A stretch of 64,000 bases of DNA from Halolamina salifodinae (GCF_017874235.1 NZ_JAGGLC010000003.1:124001-188000); one strand, 5' to 3'. Shown: positions 39,892 to 48,654, counted from the stretch's first letter. Numbers and translations are program-made. The notes: a model not told the origin generated them from the letters alone.

Positions 39892-41790
39892 CTACTCCTC
39901 TCGCGTCCAGGCCGCGAAGTCCCAGCCGTTGAAGTAGTCCTCGCTCGGGCCGCTGATGTCGCTGGCGTAGCCGATGGTGTCCGCCGGGAACGAGAGCATC
40001 CCCATCGGCTGGTCCTGTGCGATATGCTCGAAGATCTTCGTGAGCGTCTCCTGAAGCGCCTCCTCGCTCTCGGCGCCGCGCGCTTCTGCGAACAGCCCCT
40101 CGGCGTCCCAGTCAGGGTAGTAGCCGTAGGGGTTGTACGCGTCGTCTTCGACGAAGAAGATGCTCGCAGTCGTGGGGTTGAGCGGGTAGGTGTTGAGCCC
40201 CCAGACGATCTCCATGTCCCAAGAGTTGGCGCTCGTGACCTCGCGCGGCCCGGCGTTGAACGAGCCGTTGGACCACTCGTACTCCTCGGGGTTCTCGGGG
40301 AGTTCCTGTTGCCAGTAGTTCGTGTTGAACGTCGTCGTGTCGATGGCTTCGGGGTGGACGACGATGCCGGCGTTCTCCTCGATCTCGCGGGCGATGAACC
40401 CGGCTTTCGAGCGCTCGAGTTCGTCGCCGGCGCCGTAGTAGAGGTCGATCTCACACTGCGCGCCGCTGGGGTTCAGCAGGTACTCGTCGCCGTACTCGTA
40501 GTCGGTGTCGGCGATGGCCTCGCGGATCCGGCTCCGCGTCGCCTCACGGCCGTAGAGGTCGCCGGTCCCGTACTTCGGGATGTCGGCGTCCTCGGGGTAC
40601 CAGCGAGACCAGCGGGGCTGCCAGGTGTACTCGACGTTGGCGTAGCCCCGTTGGACGCCCTGTACGATGCTCCCCTTGTCGACGGCGCAGGCGAGGCCCT
40701 GCCGGAACTTCGTCTCCCGGAACAGGTTGCCCGGGCCGGCGCTCCAGCCGTTGTCCCGCATGTTGTAGGTCAGGACGTCGTTGTACGGCTGCGGAACGAC
40801 CTTCACGTCGACGCCGTCGAGTTCCTCGGTCCGGGCGACCTGACTCGGCGGGACGCCGGCGCTGTCGGTCTCGCCGGTTTCGAGTGCGCCCAGCCGCGCG
40901 GCCTGCTCCTTGACGACCGAGGACTCCAGCCGTTCGAAGTACGGCGCGTTCCCGAACAGCTGGGGCACGTCGTCGGCCTCGCGGAGGTAGTACTCCTCGT
41001 TGCGGACGAACGAGCGCTCGCTGCCACGGTTCCACTCCTTCAGGGTGTAGGCGCCGAGGTTGCCGGCAAAGGAGAGGTTCAGCAGTTCCTGATCGCGCTG
41101 CAGCCCCTGGGCGTCCTTCGACTCCACGTACGGTTCGAGGAGGCCCTTCGGGATGGGGTAGAGCAGCGGGTCCTGCGTCTCGGGGTAGAGCAGGTTCGCC
41201 TCGGGCAGCGTAATCTGGAACTCGAACTCGCCGGTCTGTTCGACGGACACCTCGCTAGGCCACGAGGAGGCCTGTGCCGTCGCCGCCCAGTCGGACTGGT
41301 GGACCGCCCGGACCTGGTAGACGAAGTCCTCGGCGGTCACCTGCCCGTAGGGCTCGCTGAACCGGAGGTTCTCACGGAGCACCGCAGTCCACGTCTTTCC
41401 ACCGTCGTCGGTCGATAGCTCGTAGAGCTGACTGAACGACTCGTTGCCCCGTCGGTAGGCGTAGCCGGCGTCCAGCGCGTAGCTGATGATGGTGCCTGCG
41501 GTGCCCTCACGGTTGTACAGCGGGTTCAGCGTGTTCACTCGCCCGGATGTCACCGTGCGGTAGGTGCCGCTGACCTCGGGGAGCGAGTCGCGTTCGGTGC
41601 CGGTTGGCTCGGCCGTCCCGAAGGCGTTCTCCTCGGTCTGGGTCGCCGTCGACTGGGCGTCGCCGCCCTCGTCGCCGCCGGTACAGCCGGCCAGCCCAGC
41701 GGCGCCAGCCACTCCGAGCGCCTGAAGCCATCGTCGTCGAGTCGTCGCCGCGCCGTCGCTGCCTTGCGGCCGCTCAATCGAACGTTTCAC
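39892..41790 (-). CDS. ABC transporter substrate-binding lipoprotein (family 5, peptide type)
   Basis: This is a 632-residue extracellular solute-binding protein. The N-terminus has a twin-arginine motif (TTRRRWLQALG) followed by lipobox LAGC, so it is exported folded through Tat and lipid-anchored. The mature part has the SBP_bac_5 layout (NTLNPLYNREGTAGTII, AVLRENLRFSEPYGQVTAEDFVYQ, FRQGLACAVDK, ADTDYEYGDEYLLNPSG). The GTG at 41790 is chosen because TCTTTTGTATTC lies about 25 bases upstream. No permease or ATPase gene is adjacent, so its membrane partners are elsewhere. Confidence 0.85.
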   Translation of the reverse strand: MKRSIERPQGSDGAATTRRRWLQALGVAGAAGLAGCTGGDEGGDAQSTATQTEENAFGTAEPTGTERDSLPEVSGTYRTVTSGRVNTLNPLYNREGTAGTIISYALDAGYAYRRGNESFSQLYELSTDDGGKTWTAVLRENLRFSEPYGQVTAEDFVYQVRAVHQSDWAATAQASSWPSEVSVEQTGEFEFQITLPEANLLYPETQDPLLYPIPKGLLEPYVESKDAQGLQRDQELLNLSFAGNLGAYTLKEWNRGSERSFVRNEEYYLREADDVPQLFGNAPYFERLESSVVKEQAARLGALETGETDSAGVPPSQVARTEELDGVDVKVVPQPYNDVLTYNMRDNGWSAGPGNLFRETKFRQGLACAVDKGSIVQGVQRGYANVEYTWQPRWSRWYPEDADIPKYGTGDLYGREATRSRIREAIADTDYEYGDEYLLNPSGAQCEIDLYYGAGDELERSKAGFIAREIEENAGIVVHPEAIDTTTFNTNYWQQELPENPEEYEWSNGSFNAGPREVTSANSWDMEIVWGLNTYPLNPTTASIFFVEDDAYNPYGYYPDWDAEGLFAEARGAESEEALQETLTKIFEHIAQDQPMGMLSFPADTIGYASDISGPSEDYFNGWDFAAWTREE

Positions 41791-41987
41791 AGTACGCGGG
41801 ATACGCGGTGGGAATACAAAAGACTTCTTTGATGCGCAATGGTAATCTGCGGTTCTCGGGACCTCTGGCGCCCCATTTGTGTTGTTTACAGTTAACATGC
41901 AACGGGAATCGAGTGACCCCCGACCACTGACCTCGGCGGCCGGGGGCGCCGGGCGTGTTTAACTATGGTCGGGTCTAAGCCGGCCGC
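41791..41987. promoter_or_regulatory. divergent spacer with TGTTnACnGTnAACA palindrome
   Basis: This spacer separates the lipoprotein and acyl-CoA dehydrogenase genes. It contains the lipoprotein TATA-like box (41812-41824, minus strand), the palindrome TGTTTACAGTTAACA (41883-41897) and, 25-30 bases before the plus-strand ATG, GTTTAACTATGG (about 41957-41968). The palindrome is a good operator candidate for either gene. Confidence 0.45.
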
Positions 41988-43127
41988 ATGGATTTCGCGC
42001 TGACCGAGCACCGACGCGCCCTCCAGTCGGAGGCTCGCGAGTTCGCCGAGACGGAGATTCGTCCCCGGGCGATCGAGTTGGACCGAGAGGAGGCGTACCC
42101 CGAGGAGATTCTCGACGCGCTGGGCGACCAGCGCTACGCCGGCCTGACGCTGCCCGAGACGTACGGCGGCCGTGGCGAGGGGCTGGTCGAACTGGTACTG
42201 GTGATCGAGGAGCTATCGGCGGCGCTGATGCCCGTCGCGAGCACGCTCGCGCTGCATCTCGGCGTCGCCACGGTGATCGAACGGTTCGGCACCGACGCCC
42301 AGCGCGAGCGTTTCCTCCCCGAGATGGCGACGTTCGACACAGTCGGCGCACTCGGCCTGAGCGAGGAAAACGCCGGTAGTAACAAACTGGAGATGGGGAC
42401 CACCGCCGAACGCGACGGCGATGGCTGGCGACTCGACGGCCACAAACAGTGGGTCACGAACTTCCTCGACGCCGACTACGTGCTCACCTACGCCAAGACC
42501 GGCCCGGACGCCGACGCACCGCACAACGTGACTGCCTTCCTCGTCCCGACGGAGGCGTTCGACGTCGACCGCGTCTGGGAGACACTGGCCGCCCGCCCGG
42601 TGAAGTCGCCGCGGGTCTCGCTCGACTCGGTCCACGTGCCCGACGAGCAACGCGTCGGCGAGGTTGGTGAGGCGTACGTCCAGCGCGGCGAGATTCACAC
42701 CGGCGTGAACGTCCCGGCCCGCGGCGTCGGCATCGCCCGGGCCGCGCTCGCGGACACGGTCGCGTACACGACCGAGCGCGAGCAGTACGGCCGCTCGCTC
42801 AGCGAGAATCAGGGGCTGCGCTGGGAGTTGGGCAAGATGGCCGAGCGCGTCGACGCTGCGCGCCTGCTAACGCTCCGGGCGGCCGACCGCGCCGACAGGG
42901 GCGCGGAAATGGGCCGAGCGTTCAGCATGGCCAAGATCAACGCCACGCAGGCCGCCGTCGACAACGCCAACGACGCCGTCCAGTTCCACGGCGGCGTCGG
43001 CCACACGACGGACCACCACGTCGAGCGCTACCTCCGGGACGCGAAGCTACTCACCATCGCCGGCGGCCCCAACGAGGGCCACAAGGACACGCTCGCGGCA
43101 GAAACGATCGCCGACTACTCGCCCTGA
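41988..43127 (+). CDS. acyl-CoA dehydrogenase
   Basis: This 379-residue flavoenzyme of the ACAD family should catalyse the alpha,beta-dehydrogenation of an acyl-CoA. Visible motifs are GLTLPETYGGRGEG, GALGLSEENAGSN (flavin/substrate loop), DGHKQWVTN, the helix DTVAYTTEREQYGRSLSENQ and the C-terminal DAVQFHGGVGHTTDHHVERYLRDAK, split across the domain. The chain length specificity cannot be told. Its 3' end overlaps the convergent zinc-protein gene by 13 bases. Confidence 0.9.
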   Translation: MDFALTEHRRALQSEAREFAETEIRPRAIELDREEAYPEEILDALGDQRYAGLTLPETYGGRGEGLVELVLVIEELSAALMPVASTLALHLGVATVIERFGTDAQRERFLPEMATFDTVGALGLSEENAGSNKLEMGTTAERDGDGWRLDGHKQWVTNFLDADYVLTYAKTGPDADAPHNVTAFLVPTEAFDVDRVWETLAARPVKSPRVSLDSVHVPDEQRVGEVGEAYVQRGEIHTGVNVPARGVGIARAALADTVAYTTEREQYGRSLSENQGLRWELGKMAERVDAARLLTLRAADRADRGAEMGRAFSMAKINATQAAVDNANDAVQFHGGVGHTTDHHVERYLRDAKLLTIAGGPNEGHKDTLAAETIADYSP

Positions 43128-43348
43128 TACAGCGGCGACTCCGTGTCGGTACAGTCGGGGCTCCCACAGACGCCCGCCTCGTCGCCCGCGCGCTCGACGC
43201 CCGAGGCTAACTGGGGTAGCTCCCACGTCGCCTCGTGACCCGTCTCGGTCCGGTGGTCCTCGATGAACGACCGCGCCGACCCGAGGCCGTCGAACGTCTC
43301 CGTCAGGCCACACTCGGGGCAGTCGACGGTGACTCGCTGCTGACTCAT
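43115..43348 (-). CDS. small zinc-binding protein
   Basis: This 77-residue protein has two CxxC pairs: CPECG (about 10-14) near the start and CGSPDC near the end, with histidines in EDHRTETGHEATW between. It is probably a zinc-ribbon or C2H2-type fold. The function is unknown. The last 13 bases overlap the acyl-CoA dehydrogenase gene on the opposite strand. The frame is open further upstream, but the ATG at 43348 begins the zinc motif region. Confidence 0.65.
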   Translation of the reverse strand: MSQQRVTVDCPECGLTETFDGLGSARSFIEDHRTETGHEATWELPQLASGVERAGDEAGVCGSPDCTDTESPLYQGE

Positions 43349-43474
43349 TACCCGACCTACCGGCGCTGGCCACTTAGCGCCCGCGGCCTCGGTCCCGACC
43401 ACGATCTGCGACGACCGCCACCCGCGAACGTATTCGGCACAACCGGGAGGCCGGCGCCGAAGCGAGCCGTACGC

Positions 43475-43843
43475 ATGCCGCACACCAGCGTCGACGCCGA
43501 GCGCGCGTACGGAGACGCCCGATTCACGGCCCGGGAACTGTTCCGGACCGAGCGCAGCAAGACCGTCTGTGGCTACTTCGAACCCGGCCAGTTCATCCCG
43601 GTCCACGCGCCCGACAGCGACGTGACCGTCGTCGTCCAGTCGGGCCACGGCGTCGTCCGCGAGGGCGAGCAGACCCACGAAGTCAGTCCGGGATCGGTCG
43701 TCACGGTGCCCGCTGGGGAGGACCGCGGCGTCAAAGCCGGCGACGAGCGACTGGAGACGGTCCTCGTGACGGCGCCGCCGCCGACCGACGCCGAGCACGA
43801 ACCGGTTCGAAACGGACTCAAAAACGACGAGTTCGAGCCGTAG
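43475..43843 (+). CDS. cupin domain protein
   Basis: This 122-residue single cupin barrel has motif 1 around FIPVHAPDSDVTVVVQSGHG and motif 2 around VSPGSVVTVPAGEDRGVKAG. A metal site is only partly recognisable (His in VHAPDSD), so it may be a regulatory or binding cupin rather than an oxygenase. It stands alone between the zinc protein and the haem-copper operon, and converges with the latter. Confidence 0.78.
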   Translation: MPHTSVDAERAYGDARFTARELFRTERSKTVCGYFEPGQFIPVHAPDSDVTVVVQSGHGVVREGEQTHEVSPGSVVTVPAGEDRGVKAGDERLETVLVTAPPPTDAEHEPVRNGLKNDEFEP

Positions 43844-44578
43844 CTACCCGTCGTCGATTATCGCCAGCCGACGGGTGTAGCGCCGGACCATCCCCCCGTC
43901 CTCGTCCTGCAGGCGGACGGTGAACCGTTTCTCCCCGGCGACGGTCTGGATGTTCTCGTCGTGGACGGTGAACTCGTAGGGCGGATCATCGTCGACGAGC
44001 AGTCGACTGTCGCCGCTTCGAACCTCGATTCGGTCCACGGCGTCGGTCTCGCTCAGGTGGCAGTGGACCGAGGTCCCGTTCTGTGTCGTCGACTTCGTAC
44101 AGAGCAGGTCCGGGCTCACGTCCGGGCTGTTCGACCCGAGCGCACTCTGGAAGTCGACGACCATCGGGCCCGCGGGGAACGTTCCCAGCACGATCACGAA
44201 CGCCAAGAAGGCCGCCAACATTCCGTTGGGTAGTCGTTTCCCGAGGTCCTGTTTCGCGCCGGTCGAGCGCCGCCAGCGGAACGCCAGCGGGAGGACGACG
44301 AGGTGGTGGATCGGCCCGTAGACGATCAGCGCGAACCCGTAGGCCATCGGGTACTGCAGCAGCGTCAGTTCCGGGTTGTACGAGTAGAGGACGTTCGCCC
44401 CGGCCCAGAGGAAGAAGCCGAAAAACAGCAGGCCGCCGGCTTTCAGCACCCGCCAACTCGGGGAGTTGGCGTAGTAGACCGTTTTCAGCGTGCTCCAGGC
44501 GCTACTGACGAGGCTACGGACGCTGACCGACGGCTCCTCGGGGCTCGGCCGGTCGCCGCCGACGGAGTCGTCGGACAT
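43844..44578 (-). CDS. membrane protein at the end of the haem-copper operon
   Basis: This 244-residue protein has three to four hydrophobic segments in the first 140 residues (LKAGGLLFFGFFLWAGANVL; MAYGFALIVYGPIHHLVVLP; MLAAFLAFVIVLGTF) and an extracellular beta-rich tail with two cysteines (LLCTKS, VHCHLS). The ATG at 44578 is used; a GTG two codons upstream overlaps the ctaB stop. The IHHL histidines and operon position suggest an assembly or accessory role for the terminal reductase, which is inference. Confidence 0.65.
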   Translation of the reverse strand: MSDDSVGGDRPSPEEPSVSVRSLVSSAWSTLKTVYYANSPSWRVLKAGGLLFFGFFLWAGANVLYSYNPELTLLQYPMAYGFALIVYGPIHHLVVLPLAFRWRRSTGAKQDLGKRLPNGMLAAFLAFVIVLGTFPAGPMVVDFQSALGSNSPDVSPDLLCTKSTTQNGTSVHCHLSETDAVDRIEVRSGDSRLLVDDDPPYEFTVHDENIQTVAGEKRFTVRLQDEDGGMVRRYTRRLAIIDDG

Positions 44579-44580
44579 CG

Positions 44581-45636
44581 TCACTCACCCTTCCCCGGCC
44601 GGTCGTGTTCACGGGCCATCCTGAGTTGGAACGCGGCCACGCCCGCCGCGATCCGGTCGGTGACTGGGCGCCACTCGCCGCCCACCGAGGCCGGCACGCC
44701 CCGGAGCGACGGCTGGGCGGCCCACATCCCGACGAACAGCGCCGGCAGCGCAGCCAGCGTGAGTAGCTGACTCCACGGCGTCAGATCCGGGAGCACGCCG
44801 CCGGCGCCCCACGCGACGAACAACACGGCGAGATAGAGGTTCGACGTGAAGAACGCCCGAACTGCCGTGCGCTCGCTGCCGGTCCGGAGGAACGGCCGGA
44901 ACCCCAGCACGAACAGCACGCTCCCGGCGACGGCGGTGACGGCGTAGGGTGGCTCGGCGAAGGGGATGACGGCGAGGACGGTGGCAACCGTCGACCAGAC
45001 GGCGTAGCGGATCCCGCGCTGGACCTGCGCCGTCGACGCCACCACCGGAAGCGTCGGGATGTCGACCGAGGCGAACTCCTCGCGGTAGACGTACGCCAAC
45101 GCCCACGCGTGGGCAGGCGTCCACGCGAAGACGACCAGCGCCATCACGAGCGGCGCCGCCGTCAGCGGTCGCACCGCGGTCCAGCCGGCCAGCACGGGAA
45201 ACGATCCGGCTGAGCCGCCGAGGACGACGCCGAGCCAATGGCGTCGCTTGAGCGCGACCGTGTACAGGCCGACGTACGACGCGAAGCCGAGCAGCATGAA
45301 CGCGACTGACTGCGCGGGCAACAGCGCGAGACCGACAGCGGTTCCGACGACCACGAGAGTCGTCGCGAACGCGGCGGCGACGCGGTGATCGAGGCGACCG
45401 CTGGGCAGCGGTCGGTCGGCGGTTCGCTCCATATGCTGGTCGAGGTTGCGGTCGTACCAGCAGTTCCACGCCGCCGCGCTGGCGGCGATGCAGGCGCCGG
45501 CGACGACGAAGCCGGCGACTGTCGCCGCCGACGCGCCGCCGGCCGCCAGCAGCGAGAACGCGCCGGTGACACAGAGCAGCGTCACGATACGGGGCTTGAC
45601 CAGCGACCAGAGGTGTGCAGGGAGTTCGGTGTCCAT
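44581..45636 (-). CDS. ctaB: haem O synthase (protohaem IX farnesyltransferase)
   Basis: CtaB adds a farnesyl group to protohaem, supplying haem O/A to haem-copper enzymes. The 351-residue UbiA-family protein has about nine helices and the prenyl-diphosphate motif NCWYDRNLDQHMERTADRPL, which is diagnostic for CtaB/CyoE. The second motif region is YTVALKRRHWLGVVLGGSAG. It starts 3 bases after the subunit I gene, in the order small subunit, II, I, ctaB, membrane protein. Confidence 0.92.
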   Translation of the reverse strand: MDTELPAHLWSLVKPRIVTLLCVTGAFSLLAAGGASAATVAGFVVAGACIAASAAAWNCWYDRNLDQHMERTADRPLPSGRLDHRVAAAFATTLVVVGTAVGLALLPAQSVAFMLLGFASYVGLYTVALKRRHWLGVVLGGSAGSFPVLAGWTAVRPLTAAPLVMALVVFAWTPAHAWALAYVYREEFASVDIPTLPVVASTAQVQRGIRYAVWSTVATVLAVIPFAEPPYAVTAVAGSVLFVLGFRPFLRTGSERTAVRAFFTSNLYLAVLFVAWGAGGVLPDLTPWSQLLTLAALPALFVGMWAAQPSLRGVPASVGGEWRPVTDRIAAGVAAFQLRMAREHDRPGKGE

Positions 45637-45639
45637 GGG

Positions 45640-47403
45640 TCAGGGACCGATCTGCCAGATAGTCGAGAGCAGGTACCAGTTCAGCGCCCAGAGCGTGACG
45701 AACGCCCCGAGGAACACGAGACAGAGCACGAACGTCCCGCGCATGCTGTAGGCGTGGGTCGCCTTCGACCCGCCGCCGTCGAATCGGTGATCCGACGAGG
45801 ATCGCGAACCGTCGGTTCGCTCACCGCCGTCGGCGGCCGCCCGGTCCACGTCGCCGACCGGGCCGCCCTCGAAGGCGTCGCCGAACACGAGCGACCAGAG
45901 CGCGACGACGACGAACAGCGCGCCCCCGAGGATCGAGAGCAGCGCGGCGATGCCGAACACCGCGAAGAACGGCTTGGCGGGCGAGAAGCTGAACGCCGTC
46001 CCGGGGATATCCATCACCGAGGGGTGCCGACGGGGCACGCCGAACAGGATGCCGACGTACATCATCATCAGCACCGTCAGCCCCATCGCGCCGCCGTAGA
46101 GGTACGGCTGGATCTTCGCGAGCAGGCCCGGCGACCAGTCACGGCCGAACACGAGCCTGAGGACGTAGTAGCCCAGCCCCATGAACGCCAGCGTCGTCCC
46201 GGTGGCGACGGTAGCGTGGAAGTGCCCGACCGTCGCGAGGGTGTTGTGCCAGGTCATGTTGAGCTGCATCTGACCCATCATGACGCCGGTGATGCCCCCG
46301 AGGAAGCCAAACAGGATGATGCTCAGGATCGTCGCCGAAAAGCCCGGATCGTCCCACGGACTGCTCCAGAGCCAGCCGAACAGGCCGCCGGCTTTCCCTT
46401 TCGCGCGGCGACCCACTTCGAGGCCGGCCGGGATGGCGAAGGCGTGGATCATGCTCGCGATGACGGCGCCGTAGGCGGCGTAGGAGGTGTTCCACATCCG
46501 CCAGCCGGCCGAGACCACGGGGTCGGACATCAGGTGGTGGGCCGCCCCGAGGTTGATGAAAAAGAGGTAGAGCACGAACGCGCCCCGCGAGACTTTCTGG
46601 CTCGCGACTTCGGCGCCGCCGATGACGTGGGTCAGGAAGTACCAGACGGTGATCATCGCCAGCAGATTGATCTGCTGGGTCCCGTGGCCGATGATCCAGT
46701 ACATCTGCCGGTAGAACGCCGGGTCGATGCTCTCGAAGTAGCCCACGCGCCAGAGCAGCGTCGGGACGTAGGTGATCACCCCGCCCAGCAGCGCCTCGAG
46801 CGCGACGATGCTCGTGATGAACGCGCCGAAGGTCACGAGCGGGAGCGTCTTCCTCGGGTTCTCCTGCTGGTGGTTCCAGATCGTCGCGAGGAAGGGTACG
46901 GCGGCGACGATGGCGCCGACGACGAACACGCTCGCGCCGAGGTAGAACTGCCAACTCGAGGGCAGCGGGACGTACGACGTGAGCAGCGGCGCCTGATTCG
47001 GGTACTCGGTCAGCAGGATGGCGGCGTTGACGAGCACGGCGCCCCCGGCCATGATCACCCAGCCGACCTTCGCGACGCTGGGCAGCGAGAGCCGTCGGCC
47101 GAGGACGAACGGGCCGCCCACGTAGAGGATCGCGATCTCCATGAACACCATCCAGAAGATCAGCAGGTTCCAGGCGTGGACGCTGAGGTAGGTGTAGAAA
47201 TCGCCGGCCGGGAGCAGCCCGATCACCTCCCAGCGGGTCATCGCGACCGTCAGCGCGAACACGCCCCCGACCGCGAGCGCGAGGATGGCGGTCAGGCCGT
47301 ACAGCTTCACCATGTCCTCGGCGGACTTATGGATGGTGAGGCCGGTGACGCTACACTCGCGGAAGCCGTCGTCGTCGTACTCGTAGGTGCTGAATCCGAA
47401 CAT
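45640..47403 (-). CDS. haem-copper oxidoreductase subunit I, tyrosine-less (possible NO reductase)
   Basis: This 587-residue protein has about 13-14 helices. Low-spin haem ligands are His76 (SVHAWN) and His396, the active-site haem ligand is His394 (GHFHAT) and CuB ligands are His240, His289 and His290 (GAAHHL). In oxygen reductases His240 would begin HPxxY with a tyrosine cross-linked at +4; here it reads HGTQQIN, with Gln244 at that place, and helix VII has no cbb3-type tyrosine either. The enzyme therefore resembles quinol- or CuA-dependent NO reductases (eNOR-like) more than an oxidase. A hydrophilic linker (about 520-540) is encoded by three hairpins. Confidence 0.85.
   Translation of the reverse strand: MFGFSTYEYDDDGFRECSVTGLTIHKSAEDMVKLYGLTAILALAVGGVFALTVAMTRWEVIGLLPAGDFYTYLSVHAWNLLIFWMVFMEIAILYVGGPFVLGRRLSLPSVAKVGWVIMAGGAVLVNAAILLTEYPNQAPLLTSYVPLPSSWQFYLGASVFVVGAIVAAVPFLATIWNHQQENPRKTLPLVTFGAFITSIVALEALLGGVITYVPTLLWRVGYFESIDPAFYRQMYWIIGHGTQQINLLAMITVWYFLTHVIGGAEVASQKVSRGAFVLYLFFINLGAAHHLMSDPVVSAGWRMWNTSYAAYGAVIASMIHAFAIPAGLEVGRRAKGKAGGLFGWLWSSPWDDPGFSATILSIILFGFLGGITGVMMGQMQLNMTWHNTLATVGHFHATVATGTTLAFMGLGYYVLRLVFGRDWSPGLLAKIQPYLYGGAMGLTVLMMMYVGILFGVPRRHPSVMDIPGTAFSFSPAKPFFAVFGIAALLSILGGALFVVVALWSLVFGDAFEGGPVGDVDRAAADGGERTDGSRSSSDHRFDGGGSKATHAYSMRGTFVLCLVFLGAFVTLWALNWYLLSTIWQIGP
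45789..45836 (-). repeat. three adjoining hairpins in the subunit I linker
   Basis: GATCC-GACGA-GGATC (45789-45803), GCGAACC-GTC-GGTTCGC (45804-45820) and CCGCC-GTC-GGCGG (45824-45836) follow each other in DNA that encodes a non-membrane Ser/Asp/Arg-rich loop near the C-terminus. Two have 3-base loops, as in E1-E3, but the stem sequences are not clearly related. Confidence 0.4.
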
Positions 47404-48408
47404 CTAGACCACCTCCACGACGCCCTTCATCCCGACGCCGAGATGGGGCTCGCAGTAGTACTTGTACACGCCGCTGGTCTCGAACGTGTGCTCGACGCTG
47501 AACCCCTCGTTCTCGATGGGTTCGTGGCCGCCCCAGTTCGCGCCGTCGGGCTGGGAGTCGACCAGCACGTTGTGGTTGTTCGACGCCCACTCGAACGTCA
47601 CCGCCGTCCCCTGTGAGACGGAGACTGCGGGCGGGTCGAAGGCGTACGGGCCGCCGTTGCCCTCGGCGCCGACCGTGACGGTGACCTGATCGGAGCCGGT
47701 CTCGTCGACGGTCGTCCCGTCGTAGTTTCCGGTCGCGCCGCCGGTGTCGTCACCGGTGAACCAGCCGCCGTAATCGGCGCCGCCGTTGCCGCCGGATTCG
47801 CCGTTGCCGCCCGACTCGCCGCCGCTCTGCGCCGGCGGCGTCACGGCCGACTCGTCGTAGTCCTGGACGAGGAACTTCCCGTGCATCGAGCGGTGGCCCT
47901 CGCCACAGAACTCGTTGCAGACGACGTGGTAGGTGCCGGGGTCGTCGAACGTCATCTCCAGCACCCACTCGTAGCCCGGCAGGATCTGCAGCGAGATCTG
48001 TTGGCTCAGGTTGTCCGCGTTGCGCACCGAGAAGCCGTGCTGGACGTCGTAGGAGCCAAGGTGGAACCGGTAGGTCTCGCCGGGCTTGAGCACCGCCGGA
48101 AGCCCGTCCCAGCCCCACTGGAGCGCGCCGACGTACACGTCGTTTTCGGCGGGAACGAGTAGCTCCTCGCTGTCGACGCTCAGCGTGCCCGCGGACTGCT
48201 TGTAGTTCTGGATCTTCTGCTGGAGTGCCTGGGTGGAGACCTGGTAGGTCTGGCCGGTCTGGTTCTGCCCGCCGAACTCCGTCCAGCCGAGCATCCAGCC
48301 GAACAGCGTCAGCGCCCAGGCGCCGCTGATCCCCAGCCAGATCGACTCGCGGCGGTTGATCCGCTCGCTCCACCAGTTGCCGTCGGGTGAGTCCAGGGGT
48401 GAGTCCAT
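47404..48408 (-). CDS. CuA subunit II fused to a halocyanin-like cupredoxin
   Basis: This 334-residue subunit II has one N-terminal helix (about 24-44) and the CuA domain with His124 (VQHGF) and CNEFCGEGHRSM (Cys164, Cys168, His172, Met175), so the dinuclear copper site is complete. After a Gly/Ser/Asn-rich linker (193-235) comes a second cupredoxin with a type 1 copper site: His279 (NNHNV) and CEPHLGVGM (Cys319, His322, Met327). The extra domain is probably a built-in electron donor. The stop is adjacent to the ATG of subunit I (TAGATG on the minus strand). Confidence 0.9.
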   Translation of the reverse strand: MDSPLDSPDGNWWSERINRRESIWLGISGAWALTLFGWMLGWTEFGGQNQTGQTYQVSTQALQQKIQNYKQSAGTLSVDSEELLVPAENDVYVGALQWGWDGLPAVLKPGETYRFHLGSYDVQHGFSVRNADNLSQQISLQILPGYEWVLEMTFDDPGTYHVVCNEFCGEGHRSMHGKFLVQDYDESAVTPPAQSGGESGGNGESGGNGGADYGGWFTGDDTGGATGNYDGTTVDETGSDQVTVTVGAEGNGGPYAFDPPAVSVSQGTAVTFEWASNNHNVLVDSQPDGANWGGHEPIENEGFSVEHTFETSGVYKYYCEPHLGVGMKGVVEVV

Positions 48409-48414
48409 CAGTGA

Positions 48415-48558
48415 TCACCCCACCGGCACCGTCAGGACGTCGACGACTCCCCAGACGACGTAGGCCAGCATCCAGAAGATGATGGCTGCCAGCGCGAGCA
48501 GCCAGATGCTGTCCAGCAACTGCTGTGGCCACGGCGTTCGCTCTGTATCAGTCGCCAT
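48415..48558 (-). CDS. small single-helix subunit of the haem-copper complex
   Basis: This 47-residue peptide starts MATDTERTPWPQQL and has one hydrophobic helix (about 17-39, IWLLALAAIIFWMLAYVVWG). Its position immediately upstream of subunit II (6-base gap) matches the small CbaD-like subunits in archaeal ba3-type clusters. It is the first gene of the operon. The ATG at 48558 is used because upstream codons extend into a basic, unlikely leader. Confidence 0.75.
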   Translation of the reverse strand: MATDTERTPWPQQLLDSIWLLALAAIIFWMLAYVVWGVVDVLTVPVG

Positions 48559-48654
48559 ACCCGATACACGCCGGAACAACCCCGTCAACCTACTCCCGAA
48601 CGTATTCGCCGTCGGCGATAGTCGCCGACCCGGACGCGACAAGAGTACGGCGTG

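Noticed and set aside
45385-47616. 743-codon open frame on the plus strand opposite the haem-copper subunit genes
   Set aside because: It is His/Arg/Glu-rich low-complexity antisense of clearly recognisable membrane proteins, with no domain.
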